From assembly GCA_026770585.1 (NCBI GenBank), contig MU646821.1:164374-180099 (forward strand): a DNA stretch of 15,726 nt, written 5' to 3'. The position numbers were made by a program, and so were the translations under genes. Source of the DNA: Baffinella frigidus (lineage: Eukaryota; Cryptophyceae; Cryptomonadales; Baffinellaceae). The notes beneath the pieces were generated by a model. It had not been told where the DNA came from. It did no database searches and saw nothing but the letters and a program-made list of their open reading frames with translations. Shown here in pieces: positions 1 to 8,900 of the stretch (position 1 is the first letter of the stretch; every line of letters begins with the position of its first letter).

Positions 1-536
1 CCCCTGCGGATCAGTGCCGCGGGGCCTAGTTTCCCGAGCTTACCGAGCTGCCCGAGCGCCCCACGCGAGGCTCTTCCTCACGCGAGGCCGCCGCATGGGA
101 TCAGTCTCAGCCTCAGTCTCACCCGCGCGCATTTATCACGCCCAGAAATGCCTTTATTTTCTCGGGCACAGAAATCGCCGCCGCGGCGTGTGCATGGCCG
201 GAGAGGGTTGGGTGGGTGCGGCTACGCCACCTAGGGTGGTGGTCGAGACAGACAATGTGTTGGTCGAGACAATGTGCAGGACAAGACAACGTCAGCGAAG
301 GCATCACTCTGTGTTTGTGGGGCCCTCGCAGAGAGAGGGGCCTGTTCGTGCGGGGCAAGACAACGTGCTCATGCAGAAAGCGTTTGTTCGAGGAGCGTTT
401 ATTTCGACGAGACTCAGTACACAATTTACAAGGCAAAAACGTTCAGCCCTTCAGAACACCTGACATTGCTGTTAAAATCAGTTTAGAGGGCTAACTCCAC
501 CGCGAGTGGTGGAGTCGCGCTCGAACATACGCGTTT

Positions 537-600
537 CGCATTAGTGCGGGGTACACTTTTCGCATTAGTGCGGGGTACGCTTTTCCGCATTAGTGCGGGG
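537..600. repeat. Short tandem repeat, 24-25 bp unit, 2.6 copies
   Basis: Units begin at 537, 561 and 586, each with the motif CGCATTAGTGCGGGG. The first two continue with GTAC(A/G)CTTTT; the third ends after the motif. A small hairpin (8-bp stem, 494-515) lies just upstream. No function is evident. Confidence 0.85.
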
Positions 601-640
601 CAAGGGAAGCAAGCGAGAGGTGGGGGTGTCAGGGGGGTTG

Positions 641-760
641 CGATTGGTGCAGGGGATTGGTGTGAGTTTGATGGATGGTGCGCGTGTTCGCACCGCTTGC
701 AGATGTAGTAGTGTTTCACAACAAACGCGTCACACCGCGCGCGGCGCTGTGTTAGGGGGT
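641..760 (-). repeat. Degenerate copy of RBBP6 intron 1 carrying a 27-nt piece of the zinc-knuckle exon
   Basis: Positions 641-666 and 720-760 match 2796-2821 and 2831-2871, which lie in intron 1 of the RBBP6-like gene, with few mismatches. In place of the 9 bases 2822-2830, this copy has about 53 bases that include 685-711. Those 27 bases are identical to 1364-1390, the part of exon 5 encoding YYICKRCE. The acceptor CAG of intron 1 is changed here (CGCAACC on the minus strand), so the copy should not splice like the original. It reads as a duplicated, rearranged fragment and not as a second zinc-knuckle gene. Confidence 0.8.
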
Positions 761-1094
761 GTCGGCGCAGGTGGTTGAGGATGATTGGCACAGCTCACGT
801 TTCCGAGGCGAGCCCGTTTCTTAAGGCGCATAGACTTGTGTATCACTCAACGCAAAGCGCAAGGGCCTACAACGCAACGCGAAAGGGCCTACCTAGGACC
901 TGTATCGAGAGTAATAAAGAAGACGAGAAGTTGAGGATGGGTGGGCACGCGCACGTGAGGGTGGGTCGGGCCTGTCCGGCACCTCAAAACAGCTCTACGG
1001 AGAAAGCACGAAGTCACGGAGGGCTGGACAGCTCGAGGAGATGAAACTACGCATGCGGGGAAATCACAGAGGGCTGCCCAGAAGGACACCGCAC

Positions 1095-1418
1095 CACGTG
1101 TATTCAATCCCGTGCCTTTCAAGAGTTTAACAGTCGCAAACCGGCCACGATCAACGCAAGGGAAGGATGGCTCAGGGACATACACGCTAGGTTCACAGAG
1201 CACGAGCCGGCCGTCCGGGAGGCGCATGACGCCCTCGCCCATCGTCGCGGCCTCGGCCTCGCTGATCACCCGCGTCTGGCTCGTCGGGATCCCAACGGAG
1301 TACTTCTTCTGGTCGAACTGCGTGTCGCCGAGCGTCGGGCAGTCTTTCACGAAGTGCCCCGTCTGTTCGCACCGCTTGCAGATGTAGTAGGGCGGGGGCT
1401 TCGCGGCAGTCGTCGGCC
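1095..1418 (-). CDS. RBBP6: RBBP6-like exon 5 (CCHC zinc knuckle)
   Basis: Acceptor GAGCGCAG before 1418. Encodes a proline patch, YYICKRCEQTGHFVKDC (CCHC knuckle), PTLGD, QKKYSVGIPTSQT, and LPDGRLVLCEPS. This is the order seen in RBBP6, Mpe1 and plant PQT3. Conservation fades after LCEPS, so the true donor may be as early as about 1192 (GTGTAT) or as late as 1094 (GTGCGG). The first 27 bases of the knuckle are duplicated at 685-711. Confidence 0.85.
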
Positions 1419-3106
1419 CTGCGCTCAACCCACGAACCTCTCGTTCAGCGCCACCTTTTTCCTGTTTCCCGAAACGAGTGAGGGGCCCCTGCACTCGAAA
1501 CGCGCCGCACTCCATCCATCAATCTCTTGTTTGGAACCAGGTTTGAAGGTTTCCTGAAACGGTCAAGGGGTTATGGCGGTTGTCGGACCAGCGAGCCATC
1601 CATCAATCCACCAATCTCATCTCGGACCATACCAGAATCTGCCCTGATGAAAAGGCGTAAGATAGCACCATTTGATGCCTAAACTAGCATATACATCCTT
1701 ACCTTCCGCGTGGGGACCCTAAGATAGCGGGACAGTTTCTGTCTTGGTCCGAAATTAAATCTCTTGTTTAGAACCAGGTTTGAAAGTTTCCCGAAACGGT
1801 CAAGGAGTTAATGCACTCAAAACACCACCGCCACATCGACGGGCTGGACACAAGTATGCCTCATCTATCAATTTCGAGTTTAGCACGCGACCTTGTTTCC
1901 TGTTTCCGAAACGAGTGAAGAGGCCCCTGTACTCGAAACTCGCCGCCACATCGGCGGGCTGGTCACAAGTTGAGGTTAGGCGGCGATGCCGGTGAATACA
2001 GTACACGGGCCCGGAGAGCGTCCAATGCTCTGCGAAAGGTGCGTGCCGGTGCAAGGTCGGGGGAGGGGGTCCATACCGAATTTCGACTGCTGTTGCGGCT
2101 GGTGCTGGTGCTGTTGGCGGCGTTGTTGCGTCGTCCTGATGCCATGTATCGGGTTAGGCGAAGTACTCACCGCTGAGGGCCGCTGTGTCACTGACATAAT
2201 TGCGGGTGGACCAGTTATGTGTTCTGGCAAGCAAGACAAAGCAGGGAGGAACTTGCGCACATTGTTGCGCAAGCAGGGGGCAGTTGTTGCAGGTATCCCC
2301 GTGGCCTCGCGCCCCATAAGACAGGGGGGGGGGGGGAGGAAGGATGGCGTAGCGCACCTCTGCCACTCAGCATTCTGCTCGTTCATCATGGCGTGGAGCG
2401 CCGCCTCCTCCTCCTCCAGGCTCGTCGACGGCCCCACCGCCTCATCAGCTGGCTGGTCCGACTCCGGGTTTTGGATGTTTGGCACGATGAGCTTCGGCCT
2501 GCGCACCCACGCACGGCAACGCGTCACTGCACTGCGCGCTGCGCGGAAGGACGCCATTGCGTTGCGCGCGGAGGGGGCATGGCCGCTGTCTCCACGCCGT
2601 GGATCGTTGAAGGCGGCGGGGAGTTCATGAGGTCATTGAGAGGTGAGGGAGGGGTGGAAAATGGTGATGGTGAGGGAGCGCACCCTTTCCGTTCGACGTT
2701 GGGCCTGAGCGCATCGAGCTGCGCTTTGGCGTTGATTTTCTTGACTACCACCGACGTGTTCTTGGGGATGAAGACCTCCTCTGACGTGTATTCTGCGATT
2801 GGTGCAGGGGATTTGTGTGAGCGGACTGACAACAAACGCGCCCCAACGCGCGCGGCGCTGTGTCAGGGGGTTCCACTCTGCAAAGCCGCAGCCGGGTTCA
2901 GACAGCGCCGGTGGTGGCAACGCGGGCGCACCTTCGCCGGTCTGCTCGTTGGAGATGTGGAAGTCCACATCGATGGCCTTGAGCAACCCCTTCTTCTTGG
3001 CGATGGCGCGCTTGAGATCCGAGAGCGAGATGTGATCGCCAGTGAAGTTGACGGTGTCATGCAGCAGCGCCGACCGGAACTTGAAGTGGACCACCGAGGA
3101 CGCCAT
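1095..3106 (-). CDS. RBBP6: RBBP6/Mpe1/PQT3-type protein, 5' part (DWNN domain and CCHC zinc knuckle), five exons
   Basis: Members of this family act in pre-mRNA 3'-end cleavage and polyadenylation and as RING ubiquitin ligases in the nucleus. Proposed exons on the minus strand: 3106-2932, 2792-2684, 2498-2358, 2223-2171 and 1418 to about 1095. Intron phases 1, 2, 2, 1 join in one frame. Residues 1-80 form a DWNN ubiquitin-like domain (begins MASSVVHFKFRSALLHDTV; later IPKNTSVVVKKI). A linker with LHAMMNEQNAEWQ follows. At about residue 173 comes the CCHC knuckle CKRCEQTGHFVKDC, then CPTLGD and the family's GIP motif. The ATG at 3106 gives the usual family N-terminus. The RING domain is absent from the window, so the gene is either cut by the window edge or truncated. 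The 3' end of exon 5 is uncertain (1095 to 1192). Domain identity is solid; exon 4 is less so. Confidence 0.88.
1419..2170 (-). repeat. RBBP6-like intron 4, built of degenerate tandem units
   Basis: This 752-nt intron holds four related units around the motif TTTCC(C/T)GAAACG, at about 1461, 1540, 1785 and 1893. Close pairs are 1519-1575 with 1757-1813, 1449-1502 with 1887-1935, and 1828-1855 with 1943-1970. By contrast, introns 1-3 are 139, 185 and 134 nt. The growth of this one intron by local duplication is visible directly. Confidence 0.75.
2171..2223 (-). CDS. RBBP6: RBBP6-like exon 4, 53-nt small exon (proposed)
   Basis: Joining exon 3 directly to exon 5 is out of frame (phase 2 against phase 1). 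A 53-nt exon here repairs the frame. It is preceded by a strong pyrimidine tract ending TTGCCAG and followed by the canonical donor GTGAGT at 2170. It encodes THNWSTRNYVSDTAALS between split codons. A shorter alternative (20 nt, 2190-2171, acceptor GTCAG) has the same phase but a poorer acceptor. Transcript data would decide. Confidence 0.6.
2253..2274. repeat. Short inverted repeat in RBBP6-like intron 3
   Basis: Arms of 8 bp (CTTGCGCA / TGCGCAAG) with a 6-base spacer. On the minus strand it contains a second GTGCGC, the same hexamer used as donor by introns 1-3. It could compete as a donor, or it may be chance. Confidence 0.6.
2358..2498 (-). CDS. RBBP6: RBBP6-like exon 3 (acidic linker before the zinc knuckle)
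   Basis: Acceptor GTGCGCAG before 2498; donor AG|GTGCGC at 2358/2357. Encodes PKLIVPNIQNPESDQ, an EEEE acidic run, and LHAMMNEQNAEWQ. The last piece matches the family segment (a short helix ending in W-Q or similar) between the DWNN domain and the zinc knuckle. The phase agrees with exon 2. Confidence 0.82.
2684..2792 (-). CDS. RBBP6: RBBP6-like exon 2 (second part of the DWNN domain)
   Basis: Acceptor CGCAG just before 2792; donor AAAGG|GTGCGC at 2684/2683. Encodes EYTSEEVFIPKNTSVVVKKI, the conserved end of the DWNN fold, then a short basic stretch ending NVERKG. Intron 1 is 139 nt and intron 2 is 185 nt; both start GTGCGC. Confidence 0.88.
2932..3106 (-). CDS. RBBP6: RBBP6-like exon 1 (first part of the DWNN domain)
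   Basis: Encodes residues 1-58 plus one base of the next codon, ending in SNEQTGE. It follows the DWNN pattern closely (VHFKFRSAL, ISLSDLKRAI, DFHISNEQT). The donor is AG|GTGCGC at 2932/2931. Joining it to exon 2 restores the family's EEYT...IPKN order. Confidence 0.9.
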
Positions 3107-3429
3107 CGCAGCTCAGCCCCTCACTGACTAGTTCCACCCCCCCCGCCGAAAGCGCACGCTGAGAGCCTCTCAGCAGCGCGCAGCCAACCTTGTCGCCCTG
3201 ACTCGCCGAGGTCGATCGATCCGCCGCACGATGTGCAGCTGCAAACGGTGCGGCTGAGTCTCCAATGGCCTGCGTAGAGCTGCCAGCGGAGACGTTGGGA
3301 CAAGGACAGCTGGCTCGAGTGGGCTGAAAGGGGGCGAGGCTTACAACGTTTTAAAAGGCTCGGTTGACCAAAAGCAAAGTGGCCCTGCCGTTGAAAGTCA
3401 TCTTAAAATCCTTTTTACGAGTTTGTGCC
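3107..3429. promoter_or_regulatory. Head-to-head promoter interval between the RBBP6-like and Canopy genes
   Basis: The start codons at 3106 (minus) and 3430 (plus) are 323 bp apart and point away from each other, so this stretch must hold the promoters and 5' UTRs of both genes. A TTTTAAAA stretch lies at about 3350-3357; on either strand it could serve as a TATA-like element. No other motif is convincing. A shared bidirectional promoter is an inference from spacing. Confidence 0.5.
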
Positions 3430-3453
3430 ATGGCTGGTCCTCGTCGCGCAAAT
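3430..3453 (+). CDS. CNPY: Canopy exon 1 (start codon and basic N-region)
   Basis: ATG in a strong context (GCCATGGCT), encoding MAGPRRAN. Joined in phase 0 to exon 2 it gives a textbook signal peptide: basic N-region, then a hydrophobic core. The donor AAT|GTGGGA is weak, so the exon end is the least certain part of the 5' model. Reading straight through from here does not keep the exon 2 frame. Confidence 0.55.
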
Positions 3454-5887
3454 GTGGGATCCCTCCCTTCTCCAGGGCCCATGCCGAGCAGACTTGGGAA
3501 GATCCGCACCAAGAAACATTGAACCTTTCGGATCCGCACAGAGGGGCAGTGCAGCTTCCGCATCCCTCCCAGTCTCTTCAGCTGACCAAGGGGGGTTTGG
3601 GGGACTATGGTGGGCAGGTGGCGGCGGCGGTGCTTGGGGCGCTCCTGATGGTCTGCTCCAGCAGCGGGGTGGAGCTCACGGAGGAGCAAGCGGAGCATAT
3701 GCCTGACTTTGGGGACCCCAAGGTGTCCGCGGCACCACACTGCACTTTGACCACTATTGAGATCGTGGTGAACTGGTGCCTAGTTCACAGGCAGTTGCGT
3801 CCAAATGTGGCCCTCATGTTTACCCGGTTGCAGAGATGGCTGAGGCTGCCGCCTGTTCTATCGGGGGAGCGCAGGTTGCTTCCCGGCTCAAGTGCAGCGC
3901 CTGCCGCGCGAGCGCTGTAGAGTTCCACGAAGCAATGAGCAGGTGCTGCCCCACCCGCCGCAGGGCAGCGCACCGGCGCCCGCTGATGCCAACATCCGCG
4001 CGATGCCCTGCACACCTTGCGAGGGCAGAGTCCCCTCCATTGCAGCAGCGCAACCTTATCCGGGGAAACCTATTTTTCTTTAGTTTGATGGCAAGGAAAA
4101 TTACTACACAACTGCTTTAATATTACTAATAAGAACGAACCGTGTAGTAATTTTCGTTGACCTCAAACTAAAGAAAAATAGGTTTCCCCGGATAAAACCT
4201 GCCACTCTCTAAGGGCACGCGCACCGGCAGGTTACGGGCGAAGCGGGGGAAATCCAAGGTGCCTCCTACCACCAGCAACCCGTAGCAGCTTATAACGGAT
4301 CCTCCCAAGGATTCGGGTATTTGATTTGGAAAAATCATCTTTCCTATGACCCTACGGTAGGAAACCCTAGGGACCTCGAATTGCTGACGGGAGATACAGA
4401 AGAGATTCCTTCGGTTTAGCTGAAAGTTACTACAGTACCCGATCCGCTTAAAAGCTGCAACGGGTTGCTGGTGGTAGCTCTGCCCCACTTGGATTCGTCT
4501 CATCATTAAAAACATTTAGCCGTAGATGGATTGATAATTTGTACTGGAGATCCTCTTTTAAACCTAATAATGCCGGCTGGATGGTTTCAATGATGAGACG
4601 AAATCAAGTGGAAAAGAGCTACAGGCCTTGCCCGCCCTTGTCCTCGCATCTCATCCCTACCAGCCGTGTTTATCTCAAAAAAGGGGGTTTTAAATTCGTT
4701 TTCTTAAGTCAATTCCTGTACAAATTCGTCAACTTATTCTTTTCTCTGCGCATAAGTTGACAAATTTGAAGGGGGGTTGACTTAAGAAAACGAATTTAAC
4801 AATCCCTCTTCTGAGATAAGTGTCTTCTTCCAGGATGCCTCTTGCCCACGGAACCCGTGCTCCCTTCCACCAGAAACCCGAAGCAGCTTATCCGGGGTTT
4901 TCCCAGCCCTCGGGTCCTGGTACAAATCCTTGAAATCTCATGATTGGCACGTCCTATCTGGCGTAGCAAATTCCCAGGCCCCTGGATATTTCATATCGTA
5001 GAGTCATAGGAATGAATGAAATTATTTTGTTCCTTGAGATCATCCGTTTTAAGCTGCCTCGGGTTGCTGGTGGTCCCCCCCCCGCACTGGCTTTAATAAT
5101 TCCTAGTCAAGCGCGGCCTCCTCGGGAGGGTATTCTAGCTCTGTCCCAGTTCAATTTGGGCTCGTAGATAGAGTGCCCCCCCCCCAATTTCACAGGTGAA
5201 TTTTGACACACCCCCATGAAATTCACCTGTGAAATTTCGGGGGGGGGCACTCTGTCTACGAGCCCAAATTGGACTAGTACCGAGCTGCGTATTACACATG
5301 GTGGGCTTGATCGTTTTGATCTCAAGAAATTCGTGGTGTGTCTTGCAGGTGCAGGCGCGTGAGTACTTTTTTCGTAGGAGGACCCCTAGGCCCCTACGGC
5401 CTACCGTAGGCAATACCGTAGGACCAACTACCCCGTTGAGTAACTACCCCATTTTTGGTCCGTTGGCTTGTGAACATGAATCTCTCGAGAAACGCGTGGT
5501 GTGTCCGAAAGGTGCAGCGGCGTCGGGTTGAGGGGAACCACCAGCAACCTTATCTCAGAAAACGAGTTCTAAAACTCGTTTTCTTAAGTCAACCCCCTTA
5601 CAAATTCGTCAACTTATTCTTTACTCTCCGCATAAGTTGACAAATTCATAGGGGAATTGACTTAAGAAAACGAGTTTTAGAACTCGTTTTCTGAGATAAA
5701 ACCCTGCACTGGCTTTAATAATTTCTAGTCAAGCACGGCGTCCTCGGGAGGGCATTATACATGGTGGCCATAATAATTATAATCTCGAGAAACGCGTGGT
5801 GTGGTGTGCAGGTGCAGGCGCATGAGTACACGGAGGTGATGGATGAGGTGTGCGAGGCGAAGGGGGAGCTCTACGGCCTGCAGGTGC

Positions 5888-5952
<65 letters not shown>

Positions 5953-8900
5953 AGGGAGAGAGAGAGAGAGAGAGAGAGAGTTGCTTTATTGAAATGGTCT
6001 GCAGGTACTTGCAAGCACAGCGAATCCCGAAATCACCGGCTCCAACCACCAACCCTCCCGGGTGAACCAAATCGACGATTTTCGATTTCCCAATTCCCAT
6101 GAAAGATGGCTCTACCACATACCAATTCGTATGTGGTAGAGCCATCTTTCATGGGAATTGGTATGTGGTAAAGCCATCTTTCATGGGAATTGGGAAATCG
6201 AAAATCGTCGATTTGGTCCGCCTGAGAGGGTTGGTGGAAGCACAGCGAATCCCGAAATCAACGGCTCCAAGCCCTTGGTGAAAATATTCAGTTGCAGAAT
6301 CGACAGCGAGGAACCACTCGAGGCTAGAAGAGGGACTATTTTAAATGTGGGGTTGTTAAATTTAGTATCAGTCACGGGCAGGCTTGGTCACGTAGCTCGA
6401 GGAATTACGCGAGCTACGTGACCAAATGCCCCTATTTGTGTGAACATTACCACACAATTCTTTTCCCCCCTTCACTTGTAAAAGAATGACTGTTTTAAAA
6501 TAACCACACTTCTAGCCTCGAGTGGATTCGACAGCGCGTTCTGAAATTCCAGGGTTTGTACCAGGGCGGTCCTTAAACCGGGCAGAACCGTGCTACGCGG
6601 GAGAGCTACATGTCATTTTACGCCCTGCGTCCATCTGTTATTTTCCCTTGAAATCGGCAAAAGTTGCCGGAAATGCCCACAAATAATTGACTTTGACGGA
6701 AAAGTAACCGCAGGATATGTTTGAAATGGCTCCAAGAACCCATCTAGCCCTCCACCGTAGTGGTTATCTCTAGTCAGTTAACACAAGCAGGACGCCCACC
6801 TCCCCTACGGCAGATGTCCTCAACAACCCTAAACCCTAAACCCTGAATCCTAAACCCTAAACCCTAAACCCTAAACCCTAAACCCTAAACCCTAAACCCT
6901 AAACCACCCGTCCTCTAAAATTGACGATTTTGATAGTTGGGGCCTGGTGGCAGTTGCGGCGGAATTTGCCCACGCAGAAGTTGTGAAACGACCCAGGTGG
7001 AAGGGACGAAGCGCTGCGTTTCGCAGGGAAGCGCACACGCGTTGCGTACCACGAAACGAAACGTCGCGTTCTGAAATCCCTACGTGGGATCTGGCGTGGG
7101 CAGTTGCGGCGGAATCTCCCAACGCAAAAGTTCTCGAAAGACACGGCGATCGCACGCGCGACTGGATCCTGGGCCAACCGCTACATCCTCACGGTTCGCC
7201 CTCCTCTCTACCACGCCAGATTTCATGGGGAAACGGTTGTAATTTACAACTTTTGATGCAATGAAAATTACTACACGGATGCTTTAATATTACTAGTAAA
7301 ACTCGTTATGTGTAGTAAATTTCATTGCCAGCAAGTTTTAAGTTAAAACCGTTTCCCTGTGATATTGCCCGCGGGGGTTCGGCTCTTTCCGAACTTGGCC
7401 AATTTTGGCGGTCAGCTGTCCCAAAAGTTGACCAATTCCCCTCATTCATGTCGGGGAATTGACTTGTGGCGACCCCGTCCAAGCATGTGGCGTGGTACCC
7501 TACATCCTCACGCGGCTCTCTCATCGCTGCCACCTTCGACTCCCCAGCTCTGCCTCAGTCAATCTGGGCTCCTCGTTAGATACATTTAGAGCGCTGTGCA
7601 GAGAAGTTGGCCACGGGAAATAATGGAAAATCGACAAATTGGAGCCATTTTGTCGACTTTTGAGAAATTTAGTACCATGAATTCCTCAAAAGTGGACAAA
7701 ATGGCTCCAATTTCCCATTCTCCAATTTTTCGGTGGCCAACTTCTCTGCACAGCGCTCTACATTTAGATCAAGACTCCGCGCACCTCTCAGCAATTAGCA
7801 TCTGATTCCACAGGATCCTGACAAGGCAGTCACGACCGACCGTCTGGCTTCGGCGTCCGCGTGACCGGTCACGCGGGCGCTCAAGAGCCTGCCGGCGGGG
7901 CTGTTCCACGTTCTGGAGCGTTTGCAAACGCTCCAGCACAAAGAGCATCGAATTGTGTTTTAATGAGGAGCCTGGGTTAGGTAAGGCAGGGCAATTCACT
8001 CACTACGCCGTGGGGGGGGGGGGTACATGGACGATTGCGAATCCGAGCAGGCTGCGTACCACCCTGGAGGCAACTTATTGTCAAATCGATGGTTTCTTGA
8101 GTCAACTCCCATACAAATGCAGCCGAAATGCGGCTGCATCTGTGGGAGATTGACTTAAGATTTGCCCTCATGTTGCCTCCAGGGTGGCCAGGCAGAGCTG
8201 GAACAAGGAAACACCATCCGGAAACGAGCATATTTAAAAAAAAACTCTGCACGAAAATTACTACTCACATGCTCTGGGACGTGACCATCCGTGTAGTAAT
8301 TTTCGTTGCCAGCCAGCCTGAAAGAAACCTGCGTGTTCCCGGATGAAACAGTCGTGGGCCTCGCCGATCCACCCCGTGCTCATTCAGCTGTTGGGAAATG
8401 GCCCGTTTCGGCTCCCTGTTCCTACACCCTCCTACGGCCTTACAGCGGGCCTATCCCCAGGGCCTTACAAGGGTACCTCGCTCATAACGCGGTTGGGAAA
8501 TGCCCCGTTTCGCCTCCCCGTGCCCACAAACCCACGCGTTGACAGGGTTTGAGGGGAAACACAAGCGGGGTGGACGGGCCCGCGTCGGTTCTGGAGTTGA
8601 CTTGGTATTCTCCTGGAGTTGACTTTGGATTCTTCTGGAGTTGACTTTGGATTCCTCAGGAGTTGACTTTTGGATTCGGATCCGCAGGTGTGTTCAAACC
8701 TGTATGGGGATCATGAGGATTCGCTGCTGGAGCACCAGGTTCTCCCACGCCAGACTGCTAGAGGGCCCTTTTTAAACGTGAGTTGTAACGTGTGTGTAGT
8801 AATTTTCGTGAGATTGGGCACGTAACTCTGCGAAATTAGCACAGTCGCGAGGTTGGAATACCCTATCCTGGTACAAATGTTTACAACCCCACATGTAAAT

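Larger units (their letters stand above)
1..1094. other. Region without a supported gene, downstream of the RBBP6-like exons
   Basis: No coding exon could be supported here on either strand. It lies where the remaining RBBP6-like exons (RING domain) would be expected, but no C-x2-C...C-H-C-C pattern was found in the minus-strand translations. It holds short direct repeats: the motif CGCATTAGTGCGGGG three times at 537-600, a 22-bp unit twice at about 849-892, and a roughly 22-bp unit at about 1010-1031 and 1060-1081. It also holds the chimeric intron copy at 641-760. It is probably intron or intergenic sequence. Confidence 0.5.
5085..5829 (+). repeat. Host segment present two to three times ahead of Canopy exon 5
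   Basis: 5085-5134 plus 5294-5364 match 5703-5829: the intron end, acceptor and first exon codons. A shorter copy of the acceptor region lies at 5479-5525. Only the last copy leads into the full exon 5. The first copy still has TCTTGCAG followed by exon-like GTGCAGGCG, a possible decoy acceptor. Confidence 0.8.

Noticed and set aside
483-791. A second zinc-knuckle gene containing YYICKRCE
   Set aside because: Only half of the knuckle is present and it is embedded in a copy of intron 1. The rest of the frame has no family resemblance, so it is a duplicated fragment.
2219-3127. 302-codon plus-strand frame
   Set aside because: It lies opposite the RBBP6-like exons and introns. The minus strand carries clear DWNN homology and splice sites.
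3351-3740. Minus-strand 129-codon frame opposite Canopy exons 1-2
   Set aside because: Shadow of the plus-strand exon. It has no domain and no splice logic of its own.
3423-3920. Single 165-codon frame covering the start of the Canopy gene
   Set aside because: It joins intron and exon in one frame, needs a non-ATG start, and leaves the CxxC exon in another frame. The spliced model explains the sequence better.
5761-6102. Long plus-strand frame with RERERE run, and the SLSLSL frame opposite
   Set aside because: Both are read-through of the (GA)n microsatellite. Only the part 5812-5883 is a real exon, and it ends at a donor just before the repeat.
6827-6905. Chromosome end
   Set aside because: Non-telomeric sequence and a continuing gene lie on both sides, so the array is interstitial.
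8591-8678. CRISPR-like array
   Set aside because: The units are contiguous 22-bp tandem repeats without spacers in a eukaryotic intron.
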